Shown in pieces: positions 5,924 to 14,314 of a stretch of DNA of 15,646 nucleotides (within the stretch, counting starts at the first letter, position 1; each line of letters begins with the position of its first letter). The translations under genes were made by a program, and so were the position numbers. Under the pieces are notes generated by a model, which was not told the origin of the DNA, did no database searches, and saw only the letters and a program-made list of their open reading frames with translations. This stretch comes from Planctomycetota bacterium (GTDB lineage Bacteria; Planctomycetota; SZUA-567; H5-PLA8; CALKMO01): positions 1 to 15,646 of the forward strand of contig JAOACM010000041.1 of assembly GCA_026417845.1 (NCBI GenBank). Direction: 5' to 3'.

Positions 5924-7225
5924 TCACGGCCTGCCGATGCCGATGTAAACAAAGCCGCGCCCGCGCACCTCGGCGGGGTCCAGGACGTTGCGGCCGTCCA
6001 GTATCAGCTTCCCGCGCATGATTGCCGCCAGGCGGTCCATGTCCGGAGACCTGAACTCAGCCCATTCGGTGGCAAGTATGAGCGCGTCCGCTCCGCGCGC
6101 CGCCTCGTACTGGGAATCGCATATCTCTATCGAGTCGCCGAACAGGCGGCGGGCGTTGTCGCCTGCGACCGGGTCGAACGCCCGCACGACGGCGCCGTCC
6201 TCGAGCAGCGCCCGTATTATGGCCACGGCTGGCGCCTCGCGCAGATCGTCGGTCCGCGGCTTGAACGCCAGCCCCCAGATGGCTACAGTGCGCCTCTTCA
6301 GAGAGCCGCCGATTTCCTTCCTGAGGCGCGGCAGGAGCCACAGCTTCTGCTCTTCGTTGATCGCAAGCGCCGCCTCGGCTATGCGCATCCGTATCCCGAC
6401 CGATCTTCCCGAAGCGGTCAGCGCCCGCAGGTCCTTCGGAAAACACGAGCCGCCGAACCCGATTCCGGCGAAGAGGAATTTGTTCCCTATGCGCGGGTCG
6501 TATCCCATTCCGCGTCGGACCATCTCGACGTCGGCCCCGACCTTCTCGCACAGCCTTGCGATCTCGTTCATAAACGATATACGCGTCGCGAGGAAGGCGT
6601 TGGACGCGTACTTGGTCAGCTCGGCCGACTCGATGTCCATCCTCAGGATCGGCGCCCCGGTACGTACGAAGGGATCGTAGAGCCTGCGCAGCATATCGAA
6701 GGCCCGGTCACCGTCGGTCCCCACGATTATCCTGTCGGGCCGCTGGAAATCGGCTACGGCGGAACCTTCCTTCAGGAACTCGGGGTTGAACGCAACTGAG
6801 ACGCCCGGAGCACCTGCGGCCCGCATCCTCGCGCCCAGCGAGCGCGTCGTGCCGACCGGGACGGTGCTTTTGACGACCACCAGCTTCCGCCCCTCGGCAC
6901 ACCGCGCCACCGATTCGGCTGCCGATGTTATGCGCGACAGATCGGCGGCCCCGTCCTCGCGGGACGGAGTGTCCACGGCCAGGAAAATGATGTCGGATGA
7001 TCGTACGGCGTCAGGATACTCGGTGGTAAACCGCAGCCGCTTCTCGCGCAGTCCCAGGGCCAGGAGGTCCTTCAGCCCCGGCTCGAACAGGGGCGTCTCA
7101 CCCGCCGACAGCGCCCTGACCCTGGCCGGATCCACATCCAGTCCGACCACGTCATGACCGGCCTCAGCAAAACACGCGGCCGTCACCGATCCGACGTAGC
7201 CCGTGCCGATTATGCTTATCCTCAT
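5924..7225 (-). CDS. ugd: UDP-glucose 6-dehydrogenase
   Basis: 433-residue enzyme of the UDP-glucose/GDP-mannose dehydrogenase family. It oxidises UDP-glucose twice with NAD to UDP-glucuronate, a precursor for capsule, exopolysaccharide and other uronic-acid sugars. Seen directly: the N-terminal Rossmann motif IIGTGYVGSV (5-14) followed by GLDVD, then FLAVDTPS (81-88), VVKSTVPVGT (117-126), AFNPEFLKEGSA (145-156), Lys205 in AELTKYASNAFLA, and the catalytic GFGGSCFPKD with Cys261 and Asp265. The C-terminal nucleotide-binding domain contains WGLAFKPRTDDLREAPA. Length is normal for the family. The ATG at 7225 follows AAGGTG by about 10 bases. It lies 31 bases downstream of the oxidoreductase gene on the same strand, so the two are very likely one operon. 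A related dehydrogenase (UDP-ManNAc or GDP-mannose type) is possible but less likely. Confidence 0.93.
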   Translation of the reverse strand: MRISIIGTGYVGSVTAACFAEAGHDVVGLDVDPARVRALSAGETPLFEPGLKDLLALGLREKRLRFTTEYPDAVRSSDIIFLAVDTPSREDGAADLSRITSAAESVARCAEGRKLVVVKSTVPVGTTRSLGARMRAAGAPGVSVAFNPEFLKEGSAVADFQRPDRIIVGTDGDRAFDMLRRLYDPFVRTGAPILRMDIESAELTKYASNAFLATRISFMNEIARLCEKVGADVEMVRRGMGYDPRIGNKFLFAGIGFGGSCFPKDLRALTASGRSVGIRMRIAEAALAINEEQKLWLLPRLRKEIGGSLKRRTVAIWGLAFKPRTDDLREAPAVAIIRALLEDGAVVRAFDPVAGDNARRLFGDSIEICDSQYEAARGADALILATEWAEFRSPDMDRLAAIMRGKLILDGRNVLDPAEVRGRGFVYIGIGRP

Positions 7226-7256
7226 ATCGTTTCTTCACCTTCGCGATCGTCGAAGC

Positions 7257-8300
7257 TCAGGAAACGGTCACGGCCTTCCCTGTAGCGGCACTCCTGTATA
7301 TCCCATCCAGTATCTGCATCACCTTGACGCCTTCCTCGCCCGTCGCCATGTGCGGCTTCCCCGTAATGATGCACTCGACGAAATGCTCCATCGCGGAGGG
7401 AACCTGCTGATCAAAGGAGACGATCTTCTTCGCCAGGCGCGAGTTGCCCTCTTTCGAGAAAAGTTCCGCCTCGAACTCGTACCTGCCTCCGACGTTGCGC
7501 TGAACCAGTCCTCCCTTCGCCCCGAACACCCAGGTTTCCATGAATTCCGCCTCGGGCCTGTGCGTGGCCCAGCTCGCCTCGATCTCCAGCGTACTACCGT
7601 CCTTGAATCTGACCAGCCCCACCGCGAAGTCCTCGCAATCGAATTTAACCCTGGCCGCCCTGGCAGCAGGTGCGGCGAGCCTGTCGTAGGCGGCACCAAG
7701 GACGGCCGCAGGCTCCGGATAACCCATCAGCCACAGAGCCAGGTCAAGGCGGTGGACACCAAGGTCAATCAGCGGACCACCGCCGGAAAGCTCCTTTATC
7801 CCAAACCATCCCCCAAATTTCGGCAGCCCCCACCTTCTGTGCCAGATCGAGCGCGCGAAGTAAACATCTCCCAGGACGCCGGCGTCCACCTGCTCCTTCA
7901 GGGCGCGGCTTACGGGGAGAAACCGGTACGAGAAGTTTATCATGAGTCGCCTGCCGGCCTTCTTCGCGGTCTCCACCATCTTTCTCCCCTCGGCGGCGCT
8001 CATCGCCATCGGTTTTTCACACAGCACGTGGCATCCAGCCTTCAGGGCCTCGATTGTAAGCGGCGCGTGGAATTTGTTGGGCGTAGCGATGCTCACAATA
8101 TCCAGCTTATGGGCGGCCAGCATCTCGCCGAGGCTCTTGTAGCGGTTCCTTATCCCGTGCTCGTCGCCCACTTTCGCGAGTTTCGCCTCGTCTACGTCGC
8201 ATATTGCTGCGACCTCCGCCCCGGAGTGCTTCTTGTAGTTCGCGATGTGACTTCTGCCAATGCCCAGGCCGACAACTCCGATTTTGAGCTTTTCAGACAT
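7257..8300 (-). CDS. Gfo/Idh/MocA family NAD(P)-dependent oxidoreductase
   Basis: 347-residue sugar or polyol dehydrogenase-like protein. The N-terminal Rossmann fold begins KIGVVGLGIGRSHI (5-18) with AICDVD (32-37). The family hallmark CEKPMAM (94-100) holds the Glu-Lys-Pro motif. The C-terminal domain starts near residue 125 and carries GGGPLIDLGVHRLDLALW, giving the usual Asp179/His183 catalytic pair with Asp186. The ATG at 8300 is chosen because AGGAGGGG (minus strand, 8315-8308) sits 7 bases upstream; the frame is open further upstream, but that extra sequence is low-complexity basic residues. It is the first gene of a likely two-gene operon with the UDP-glucose dehydrogenase, suggesting a sugar-nucleotide or uronate substrate. 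The family is too broad to name the substrate: myo-inositol, glucose, hexuronate and UDP-sugar dehydrogenases all share these motifs. Confidence 0.92.
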   Translation of the reverse strand: MSEKLKIGVVGLGIGRSHIANYKKHSGAEVAAICDVDEAKLAKVGDEHGIRNRYKSLGEMLAAHKLDIVSIATPNKFHAPLTIEALKAGCHVLCEKPMAMSAAEGRKMVETAKKAGRRLMINFSYRFLPVSRALKEQVDAGVLGDVYFARSIWHRRWGLPKFGGWFGIKELSGGGPLIDLGVHRLDLALWLMGYPEPAAVLGAAYDRLAAPAARAARVKFDCEDFAVGLVRFKDGSTLEIEASWATHRPEAEFMETWVFGAKGGLVQRNVGGRYEFEAELFSKEGNSRLAKKIVSFDQQVPSAMEHFVECIITGKPHMATGEEGVKVMQILDGIYRSAATGKAVTVS

Positions 8301-8468
8301 GAGCTTTCCCCTCCTGTCTCTCCTTCTTGCGCCGCGCCCGGTTTCTCCTTTGGAGGGCGGCCGTCTTCCGGCTCCATCGCTGGTCGCCGTTCCGCCTCTT
8401 TCGCCGCATCCGTCCACCCTGGCGAAGCGGCATATCCGCCTGGCCGTTTCGGGGAAATCAGATGCGGA

Positions 8469-8483
8469 CCGACGTATGGTCGG
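8469..8483. promoter_or_regulatory. Inverted repeat, possible operator
   Basis: CCGAC (8469-8473) and GTCGG (8479-8483) flank a 5-base centre, directly abutting the -10 box of the minus-strand promoter. It therefore overlaps the expected transcription start, a common place for a repressor site. The arms are short, so this is tentative. Confidence 0.35.
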
Positions 8484-8513
8484 AGTATGCCACCGATCGG
8501 GCCTTCCAGTCAA
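8484..8513 (-). promoter_or_regulatory. Sigma70-type promoter for the oxidoreductase-ugd operon
   Basis: Read on the minus strand: TTGACT (-35, 5 of 6 consensus, 8513-8508), an 18-base spacer, then TGG-CATACT, an extended -10 element (hexamer 8489-8484, 4 of 6). It would give a leader of about 175 bases before the ATG at 8300. Confidence 0.5.
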
Positions 8514-8727
8514 ACGCAGGCCAGCGGCAGGTACGCGGTTCAGGATGCAGATTGTATTGTGGTGCCCCAGTGGCGGCATATGGCAGAGCCTGCCAGAAAC
8601 GCAGGGCGTCAGGCGTCAGGAGCGGAACCCGGAGGTTATCGCCGGCCGTCCGGAAGACCCCCGTTCCCGATGGGGGCGAGCCGATACCACAATTGGGTTG
8701 CGCATCCGGCGCCCGGCACCGATTCGC

Positions 8728-8756
8728 TTTACTTGGGGCGCGCCCGCTCCTATAAG
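8728..8756 (+). promoter_or_regulatory. Sigma70-type promoter for the kinase gene
   Basis: TTTACT (8728-8733, 4 of 6) and TATAAG (8751-8756, 5 of 6) are separated by exactly 17 bases. The spacer contains the perfect palindrome GGGCGCGCCC (8736-8745), a possible operator. Start of transcription would be about 60 bases before the ATG at 8821. Confidence 0.52.
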
Positions 8757-8820
8757 GCATACCGTTGAAGGATTACGAACCGGTACTTCCGAACAGGGCC
8801 CGAATCGAGGTTTTTCGAAG

Positions 8821-11800
8821 ATGGCCGAACCGATCAGGATAGGTGATTTCATACTCGAAAAGAAGCTCGGGGAAGGCGGCATGGGCCAGGTGTTCAAGGC
8901 CCGCCAGGTCGGCCTCGAGCGCGATGTGGCGCTCAAGATACTGCCGGCCGCCTCCGCGCAGAACGAGGAGTTCAAGGCGAGGTTTTACCGCGAGGCGCAG
9001 AACGCCGCCAAGCTGATACATCCGAACATAATACAGATATACACGATAAGCACCTACGAGGGCATACCTTACTTCGCGATGGAATTCGTCGAGGGGCTCG
9101 ACCTGCAGCAGATACTGGAAGGGCAGGCCGAGGCTATGCCGACGCTTCCGGAGATAGTCGAGATCATCCGCTCGGTGGCCCGTGCGCTGGCAATGGCGGC
9201 GGAGCTTTCGATAGTCCACCGGGACATAAAACCGGCCAACATCATGGTGAGCAGCCGGGGCGTGGTAAAGGTGATGGATTTCGGACTCGCGAAAGCCACC
9301 ACCGGCATGAGTTCGCTGACGCAGACCGGCTTCATCATGGGCACGCCGACGTATATGTCCCCCGAACAGGGAGAAGGCAAGGAGGTGGACGGACGGAGCG
9401 ACCTGTATTCGCTCGGGTGCGTGTTCTACGAGTGCCTGGCTGGACGTCCGCCATTCCATGCGGACGGCATGGCTGCGCTGATATACAAGCACATATACGA
9501 AGAGCCGAAGCCGCTGAAGGAATTGCGGCCCGACGTGCCCGACGCGGTGGCCCGCATAGTGCACAGGATGCTTGCCAAGAAGCCTGAGGACCGCTACCCC
9601 GACGCGAACGCCCTGCTTCAGGCGCTCGACTCGCTTGACCTCGGCCCCGACGCCAGGAACGTGAACCTGGCGCGTCTCGGCCGGCGAAGGCACGGCGCCT
9701 CATCCGGGGGCGGGGTGTCGCCGACGGAGGCGGCGCTCGATGCGACAGCGATGCCGGCGCTCGGCCTGCCGAGGACCGTGCAGGCCGGCGCGGCTGGAGC
9801 GTCCGCGACCCCGGCCGCGCTCGAGCGGACTCTGATCGCCGGCCAGGCCGGTGCCGGGACGGTGGGCGCGTCGGCTCTGCGCGAGGCGACCATAGCGACG
9901 CCGGCCAGAGCCGGTGCGTCCGACCACGGACCGTCCGGTCAGGCCACCATCGTCACGGGCGCGCCGGGCGCTTGGACACCGGCCGCCGCGGCGCCGCCGG
10001 CCCCGAAGGCGCGGCGCACAACGATATTTGCCGCCGCAGCGGTCGCGCTGATACTGGTCACCGGAGCCGCGGTCGGGATAGCGCTGATCCTCGGCGGACG
10101 GGATGGCGGGACCGGGTCCGGAAGCGGCGCCGGCACACCTGGAACGCCCGGATCTGCGCCCGGCAGGACGCTGACGCTGCCGCTGTCCGGTCTGAAAGAC
10201 ATCCTGCCCGGCGTACCCGGCGCGAGAGTGGTTCAGGGTGGAATCCAGCGGGATTACCCGTTCGAAGACGTCCAGCTGCCTCCCGGAAAGTACACTATCA
10301 GGATTGAAAAGCGCGGCTACAAGCCTCTGGAGCGCGATGTCGTGCTGGCGGAGGGCGCCCCGCCTCCACAGTGGTCAGCCGCAGACTGGAAACTGGCCCC
10401 GAAACCGGAGCTTGACGAGCCTTACAGGGAAGGAGTCAGGCTTATGGAGGCCGGAGATTTCGAAGGCGCGCTGCGCGAGTTCCGGCGGGCGGAGGACCTC
10501 GATCCCAACTACCTTGACTTGGCCGAAAGGATAAGGACCGCCGTCGATAAACAAAAGGAATCGCTTAAGAAGGTCGCGGAGCTGATCAGGGTCGGCAAAG
10601 AGGCAATCGCGGCCAGGAAGTGGGACGAGGCGGTCGAGGTCCTGTCGAAGGTTCCCGTCGAAGCCGGGCGGGACTATCAGACGGCTCAGCTCCTTCTGAA
10701 TCAGGCAAATGACAGCCGGATCAAACTCGCGGGCTTCATCGAGGGCGCAAAGGATAAGTTGCGCAGGGGTGATTTTGCCGGAGCGAAGGTGGACATTGAA
10801 TCGGCCTTGGCGGTCGCGCCGCCGGGTAGCGAGGCCGGGGAGATACGCAAACGCCTGGATGAGGCGCGGGATCTGGAAGCCAGGGCTGCGAAGGCGCTGG
10901 AGGGGAGGAACTACAGAGAGGCGCTCGACATGTATCGCACGCTCAGGGCCATAGCCCCAGCCTCCGACCATCTCGCCAGGCAGATAAAGTCGTGCGAGGA
11001 CTTCCTGGAGGCTGAAGGGAAGGCTGGCGAGATGCTGCGAGGCATACGGGAGGCGGTGGACAAGGGAGATTCCGCCGCAGCCGTGGCGCTTATTAACAGG
11101 TTGCCAGAACTGTACCGGAACATGCCGGAGGTAGCGGAGCTCAGGAAGAAGGCAGAGGAGGCCGTAAGAGGCGAGGTTGCCGCAAAACTCCTGATCCAGG
11201 CTGACCAGGCGATCACCCAGGGAAACGCCGTGGCCCTGGCCAGGATGCTGTCGCCCGAGGCCGGGGATCTGGAGGCCGACCTGCAGCGGGACATGGACCT
11301 GTTCAAACGCCACGAGGTCCGGATAGCCGAATCGAAGCACGAAGTAAAGAAGCGCGAGCCTAAGGGCGACGGGGGCATGGTTCTCGAGACCGAATGGAAG
11401 TTCCGGATCGAACTGCCGACGATCAGTCGGACGGTGGAAGGTGCGGCATCCTTGCGCATAACCCTTTCGCCCGCACCTGGTGGAATGCTCATCAGATCGG
11501 TAGATCTCGCCGGGCGGCCGGTGGCGAAGGCATCCGGCGAAGGGGCATCCCCCCCCGGCACGGTGCTGGCATCCATATCTGCGGTGGCAGGCGAGGAGGC
11601 GACGGTGTCGGCCGGGGGCGAGCGCGGCGTCTCGGCCGGCAGGATATTCCTTGTATACCGCGAAAAACTGACCGTTCGGGTCCCGCTTTACCGCCTGGGG
11701 CTGTTGGCGACGGAGGCGCCCGTCGCGGCGCTCAGAGTGACGGATGTGTCCGCCGCCGAGTCGCGGGCCGTCCTGATCTCCGGCGCGGCATCAGATCTGA

Positions 11801-14022
11801 AACCCGGGATGCCGTGCGCGTCCCTGCCGCCAAGGAAGGGAACCGGGCCCCTCCTCCCTGTCCGCTCGGTTGCCGGCGAGACCGCGAGGATCGGAGGCGG
11901 TCTGAGGGACGGGCTGGTAGAAGGAATGAAACTGGCGGCACACATGCCAGGCTTCCTTGTGGCGATGCCGCTTTCCGGAGAAAGGATAGCTGTCCCCGAA
12001 TCCGCCACACCCGTCCTGACGCTCGAGGTGAAAGATGTCGGGGAAACGGAGTGCACGGCGGTGGTCAGGGAGGGGGACGCGAAGGCGCTGTTCGCCGGCG
12101 GCTTCGTGTCGCTCGCCCCGCCGCGCCCGCCCAGGCTCCTGCGCGCGGCCGTCACTCAGAAACGGGTTCCGGCGGGCGAACCGGTAACGATAAGCTTCGA
12201 GCTGGCCAACCCCGACAGGCAGCCTGTAAGCTTCGTATGGTCCTGCTCGGGCGGGATACTGGAAAAGAAACGCACCGCCTCACCGAAGAACAGGTGGTTC
12301 GCTCCGGCCGCGACCGGAACCTATCAGGTAACCGTCGCGGCGGTCACCCCGGCCGGCCAGGAGGCAAGGATAGCCAGGCCGGTCGAGGTGGAGAGCGCCG
12401 GCGTAGGAACCGATTCGCGCATCCTGGCGCTTGAATTCCAGGGCCAGATGGGCGCCATCCCTTTTCTGGCGGTATCCGACATATGCTTCGACGATGAGGA
12501 CAATGCGTACATACTCGATCCGGAAAACGAAGGCGTACTGAAGCTGGACGAGGACCTGACGTTCTTCCAGAAATGGTCGGCGGTGGAACCGGCGCTGTGC
12601 CGGTCGCGGATGGCTGCTGAAGGGGACAGCCTGTACGTGCTGGATGCCGGCACCGGCAGAATACTGCGCTTCAGGAATGAAAAGGACTTCGCATCGCGGA
12701 ATCCAATGGTCGAGTTCGCGGCTGGCCGCGGCACAGTGGACTTCGTCGTGACGGCTGCGCAGGGCGTCCTGGCGCTCAACACCGACGCCGGAAAGGTGAT
12801 CGAATACGGCGCGGATGGACGCGAGATAAGGCGGTTCGGTGAAAAAGGCGACGGCGGAGGCCGGATGTCCAGGCCGGTCGCGCTGGCGGCGCTTTCGCTG
12901 GAGACCTTCGTCCTAGACGCCGGACGGAACGCGGTGCTCAGGTTCCTCGGCGGGCGGTTCGCCGGCGAGTTCCCGCTGGCCGGCGGGAGGGACGCCAGAC
13001 CGGTGGATATGGAGATCGAGACGACGACCGGTAACATCTTCGTTCTGGACGCTGCGGATCAGACGGTGCGCGGTTACGGGCGCGACGGCTCACCCGTCCC
13101 TGATCTGAAGATGGGCGGCATCGGGAAGGGTTTCGGACAGTTGTTCGACGGGAGCCGCCTGGCCTCTGATCGCGCCGGCCGCCTGTACGTCATTGACGGG
13201 GCTTTCAGCAGGCTGGATTGCTACGATGCCGCGTCAGGGACCTTCCTCGGCGTCATGAAGGGCGGAGGGCTGACCGGCGAGAAGAAACGCGCCGTGCCGC
13301 CGGTACTGGCCCGCGTGGCCGCCTCGCCCGACGGAGCGATGTTCGCCATCGAACACGACGCCAAGGGGGCGGGGAGGTTCATCCGGTGCATATCTCCGCG
13401 CGGCTGGATGTCGCTCCGCATCGGCGGAGGAGATACCTTCGAAGACATCGTTGACGTGGCCACGGACCGGGAGGGCGCGGTCTGGGTGCTGGATTCAAAG
13501 AAGGGGCTCCTGCACTTCTCGCCCCGCGGGAAAGCTCTGGCGGCCCCCGGCGGAGCCGCGGCCGGCGGCTGCGACCTGGCCTGTTCGGGCGATACGGTAT
13601 ACGTCGCCTTCTCCGAAGGACCTGCTAAGGCATTCGCGCTGGACGGGAGCGAGGCGCGGAGCAGGGCCGCGCCTTCCGGCGCTAGACTGCTGGCAGCATC
13701 GCCAGAAGGCATCCTGTACGCCATGGACCGTGCCGGCAACGTAACGGTAATCCGTCCCGATGGGACGGTCGCGAAATGGCCGGCCAGGCTTGATGGCGTA
13801 TCCGATATCGAAGCGTCGTTTGGCGGAAGGATCTTCGCCTGCGATCCGAAGCGGAACGCGATATTTATTTACGATGGCGCTACAGGGCGTGAGGTGCTGT
13901 CAGTCCCGGGACCGGAAGGGTGCGGTCAGGTCGCCGATCTGGCGACCGACGCCTGCGGATTCTTATACGCTGCTGACATTCAGGGGCGCTGTATAGTCAA
14001 GTCCCTCCCGAAAACAAAATAG
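8821..14022 (+). CDS. Transmembrane Ser/Thr kinase with outer PEGA, TPR, Ig-like and beta-propeller modules
   Basis: 1733-residue Hanks-type receptor kinase. Cytoplasmic kinase domain, residues 9-275: Gly loop GEGGMG (18-23), VALK with Lys39, Glu58, HRDIKPANIM (133-142; catalytic Asp135), DFGLAK (153-158), GTPTYMSPEQ (174-183). All catalytic residues are present, so it should be active. A Pro/Ala/Thr-rich juxtamembrane linker (280-400) carries repeated Thr motifs. One membrane helix spans 402-424. The outer part contains a PEGA-like domain (about 460-510; LPPGKYTIRIEKRGYKPLE), TPR-like helical repeats (530-810; REGVRLMEAGDFEGALREF), an NTF2-like-looking segment (800-890), two similar beta modules (929-1005 and 1021-1100), an Ig/PKD-like domain (1101-1195), and about 12 NHL-like strand repeats (1201-1733; for example GRLYVIDG, GNIFVLDA). 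Start: ATG 8821 with GAGG 10 bases upstream. It is divergent from the sugar operon. The ligand and targets are unknown. Confidence 0.9.
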   Translation: MAEPIRIGDFILEKKLGEGGMGQVFKARQVGLERDVALKILPAASAQNEEFKARFYREAQNAAKLIHPNIIQIYTISTYEGIPYFAMEFVEGLDLQQILEGQAEAMPTLPEIVEIIRSVARALAMAAELSIVHRDIKPANIMVSSRGVVKVMDFGLAKATTGMSSLTQTGFIMGTPTYMSPEQGEGKEVDGRSDLYSLGCVFYECLAGRPPFHADGMAALIYKHIYEEPKPLKELRPDVPDAVARIVHRMLAKKPEDRYPDANALLQALDSLDLGPDARNVNLARLGRRRHGASSGGGVSPTEAALDATAMPALGLPRTVQAGAAGASATPAALERTLIAGQAGAGTVGASALREATIATPARAGASDHGPSGQATIVTGAPGAWTPAAAAPPAPKARRTTIFAAAAVALILVTGAAVGIALILGGRDGGTGSGSGAGTPGTPGSAPGRTLTLPLSGLKDILPGVPGARVVQGGIQRDYPFEDVQLPPGKYTIRIEKRGYKPLERDVVLAEGAPPPQWSAADWKLAPKPELDEPYREGVRLMEAGDFEGALREFRRAEDLDPNYLDLAERIRTAVDKQKESLKKVAELIRVGKEAIAARKWDEAVEVLSKVPVEAGRDYQTAQLLLNQANDSRIKLAGFIEGAKDKLRRGDFAGAKVDIESALAVAPPGSEAGEIRKRLDEARDLEARAAKALEGRNYREALDMYRTLRAIAPASDHLARQIKSCEDFLEAEGKAGEMLRGIREAVDKGDSAAAVALINRLPELYRNMPEVAELRKKAEEAVRGEVAAKLLIQADQAITQGNAVALARMLSPEAGDLEADLQRDMDLFKRHEVRIAESKHEVKKREPKGDGGMVLETEWKFRIELPTISRTVEGAASLRITLSPAPGGMLIRSVDLAGRPVAKASGEGASPPGTVLASISAVAGEEATVSAGGERGVSAGRIFLVYREKLTVRVPLYRLGLLATEAPVAALRVTDVSAAESRAVLISGAASDLKPGMPCASLPPRKGTGPLLPVRSVAGETARIGGGLRDGLVEGMKLAAHMPGFLVAMPLSGERIAVPESATPVLTLEVKDVGETECTAVVREGDAKALFAGGFVSLAPPRPPRLLRAAVTQKRVPAGEPVTISFELANPDRQPVSFVWSCSGGILEKKRTASPKNRWFAPAATGTYQVTVAAVTPAGQEARIARPVEVESAGVGTDSRILALEFQGQMGAIPFLAVSDICFDDEDNAYILDPENEGVLKLDEDLTFFQKWSAVEPALCRSRMAAEGDSLYVLDAGTGRILRFRNEKDFASRNPMVEFAAGRGTVDFVVTAAQGVLALNTDAGKVIEYGADGREIRRFGEKGDGGGRMSRPVALAALSLETFVLDAGRNAVLRFLGGRFAGEFPLAGGRDARPVDMEIETTTGNIFVLDAADQTVRGYGRDGSPVPDLKMGGIGKGFGQLFDGSRLASDRAGRLYVIDGAFSRLDCYDAASGTFLGVMKGGGLTGEKKRAVPPVLARVAASPDGAMFAIEHDAKGAGRFIRCISPRGWMSLRIGGGDTFEDIVDVATDREGAVWVLDSKKGLLHFSPRGKALAAPGGAAAGGCDLACSGDTVYVAFSEGPAKAFALDGSEARSRAAPSGARLLAASPEGILYAMDRAGNVTVIRPDGTVAKWPARLDGVSDIEASFGGRIFACDPKRNAIFIYDGATGREVLSVPGPEGCGQVADLATDACGFLYAADIQGRCIVKSLPKTK

Positions 14023-14091
14023 CTTGCGCGCCCTCCCCCGCCCCGTCTGGCGCGAACGCGGAGTCCGTAGAGCGGAGCGACCTCCTCTCTT

Positions 14092-14128
14092 GATCCTCCC
14101 GTCAGGGGGATCGCCCCGTTCCCGGGCG
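14092..14128 (+). terminator. Candidate hairpins ending the kinase transcript
   Basis: GATCC-T-CCC (14092-14100) pairs with GGGGGATC (14105-14112), giving 8 base pairs with one bulge. CGCCC (14112-14116) with GGGCG (14124-14128) makes a second stem, followed by TTA. They lie 70 bases after the kinase stop codon. A proper T-run is missing, so intrinsic termination is uncertain. Confidence 0.35.
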
Positions 14129-14139
14129 TTATCGCATCC

Positions 14140-14167
14140 TTGACCGCCGCCGGCGCACGTGTAAAAA
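14140..14167 (+). promoter_or_regulatory. Possible sigma70-type promoter for yebC-ruvC
   Basis: TTGACC (14140-14145, 5 of 6) and TAAAAA (14162-14167, 4 of 6) are 16 bases apart and lie about 150 bases before the yebC start codon. No gene intervenes. Confidence 0.42.
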
Positions 14168-14314
14168 GTCATCGCGCCGGACAGAGACGAGGTGCCGGGA
14201 CATCCGCCGTCCTGCAGAGATCAGCGGCGGGCGCAACGGAGAAGACGAGACGGTGGTCCCGCGCGGGAGGCGCCGGATCGCCGGCGACGCGAGGAAAGCC
14301 TCGGGAGGCGTATC

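Larger units (their letters stand above)
8301..8820. other. Divergent promoter region between the sugar operon and the kinase gene
   Basis: This 520-base region contains a good minus-strand promoter (8484-8513) with an inverted repeat at its start site, a plus-strand promoter (8728-8756), and between them an imperfect foldback: ATTGTGGT at 8556-8563 pairs with ACCACAAT at 8686-8693, with partial matches outside both. I see no gene; the open frames crossing it are low-complexity. Confidence 0.65.

Noticed and set aside
5914..5935. GGCAGGC/GCCTGCC hairpin spanning the ugd stop codon as the terminator
   Set aside because: The stem is perfect, but it includes the last codons and no T-run follows; the hairpin at 5865-5885 is a better, though still imperfect, candidate.
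4815..5948. 377-codon frame antisense to the second URO-D gene
   Set aside because: Shadow frame, rich in His, Arg and Val, with no domain; the minus strand carries conserved URO-D features.
7203..8768. 521-codon plus-strand frame across the oxidoreductase gene
   Set aside because: Antisense to a clear Gfo/Idh/MocA gene; composition is shadow-like. Its tail happens to include the YHNWVA string discussed with the shared motif, which is not enough to call a gene.
8260..8820. In-frame upstream extension of the kinase by about 187 residues
   Set aside because: The extension is low-complexity, overlaps the divergent gene and its promoter, and the kinase fold begins right after MAEPIRIGDF at 8821, which has its own ribosome site.
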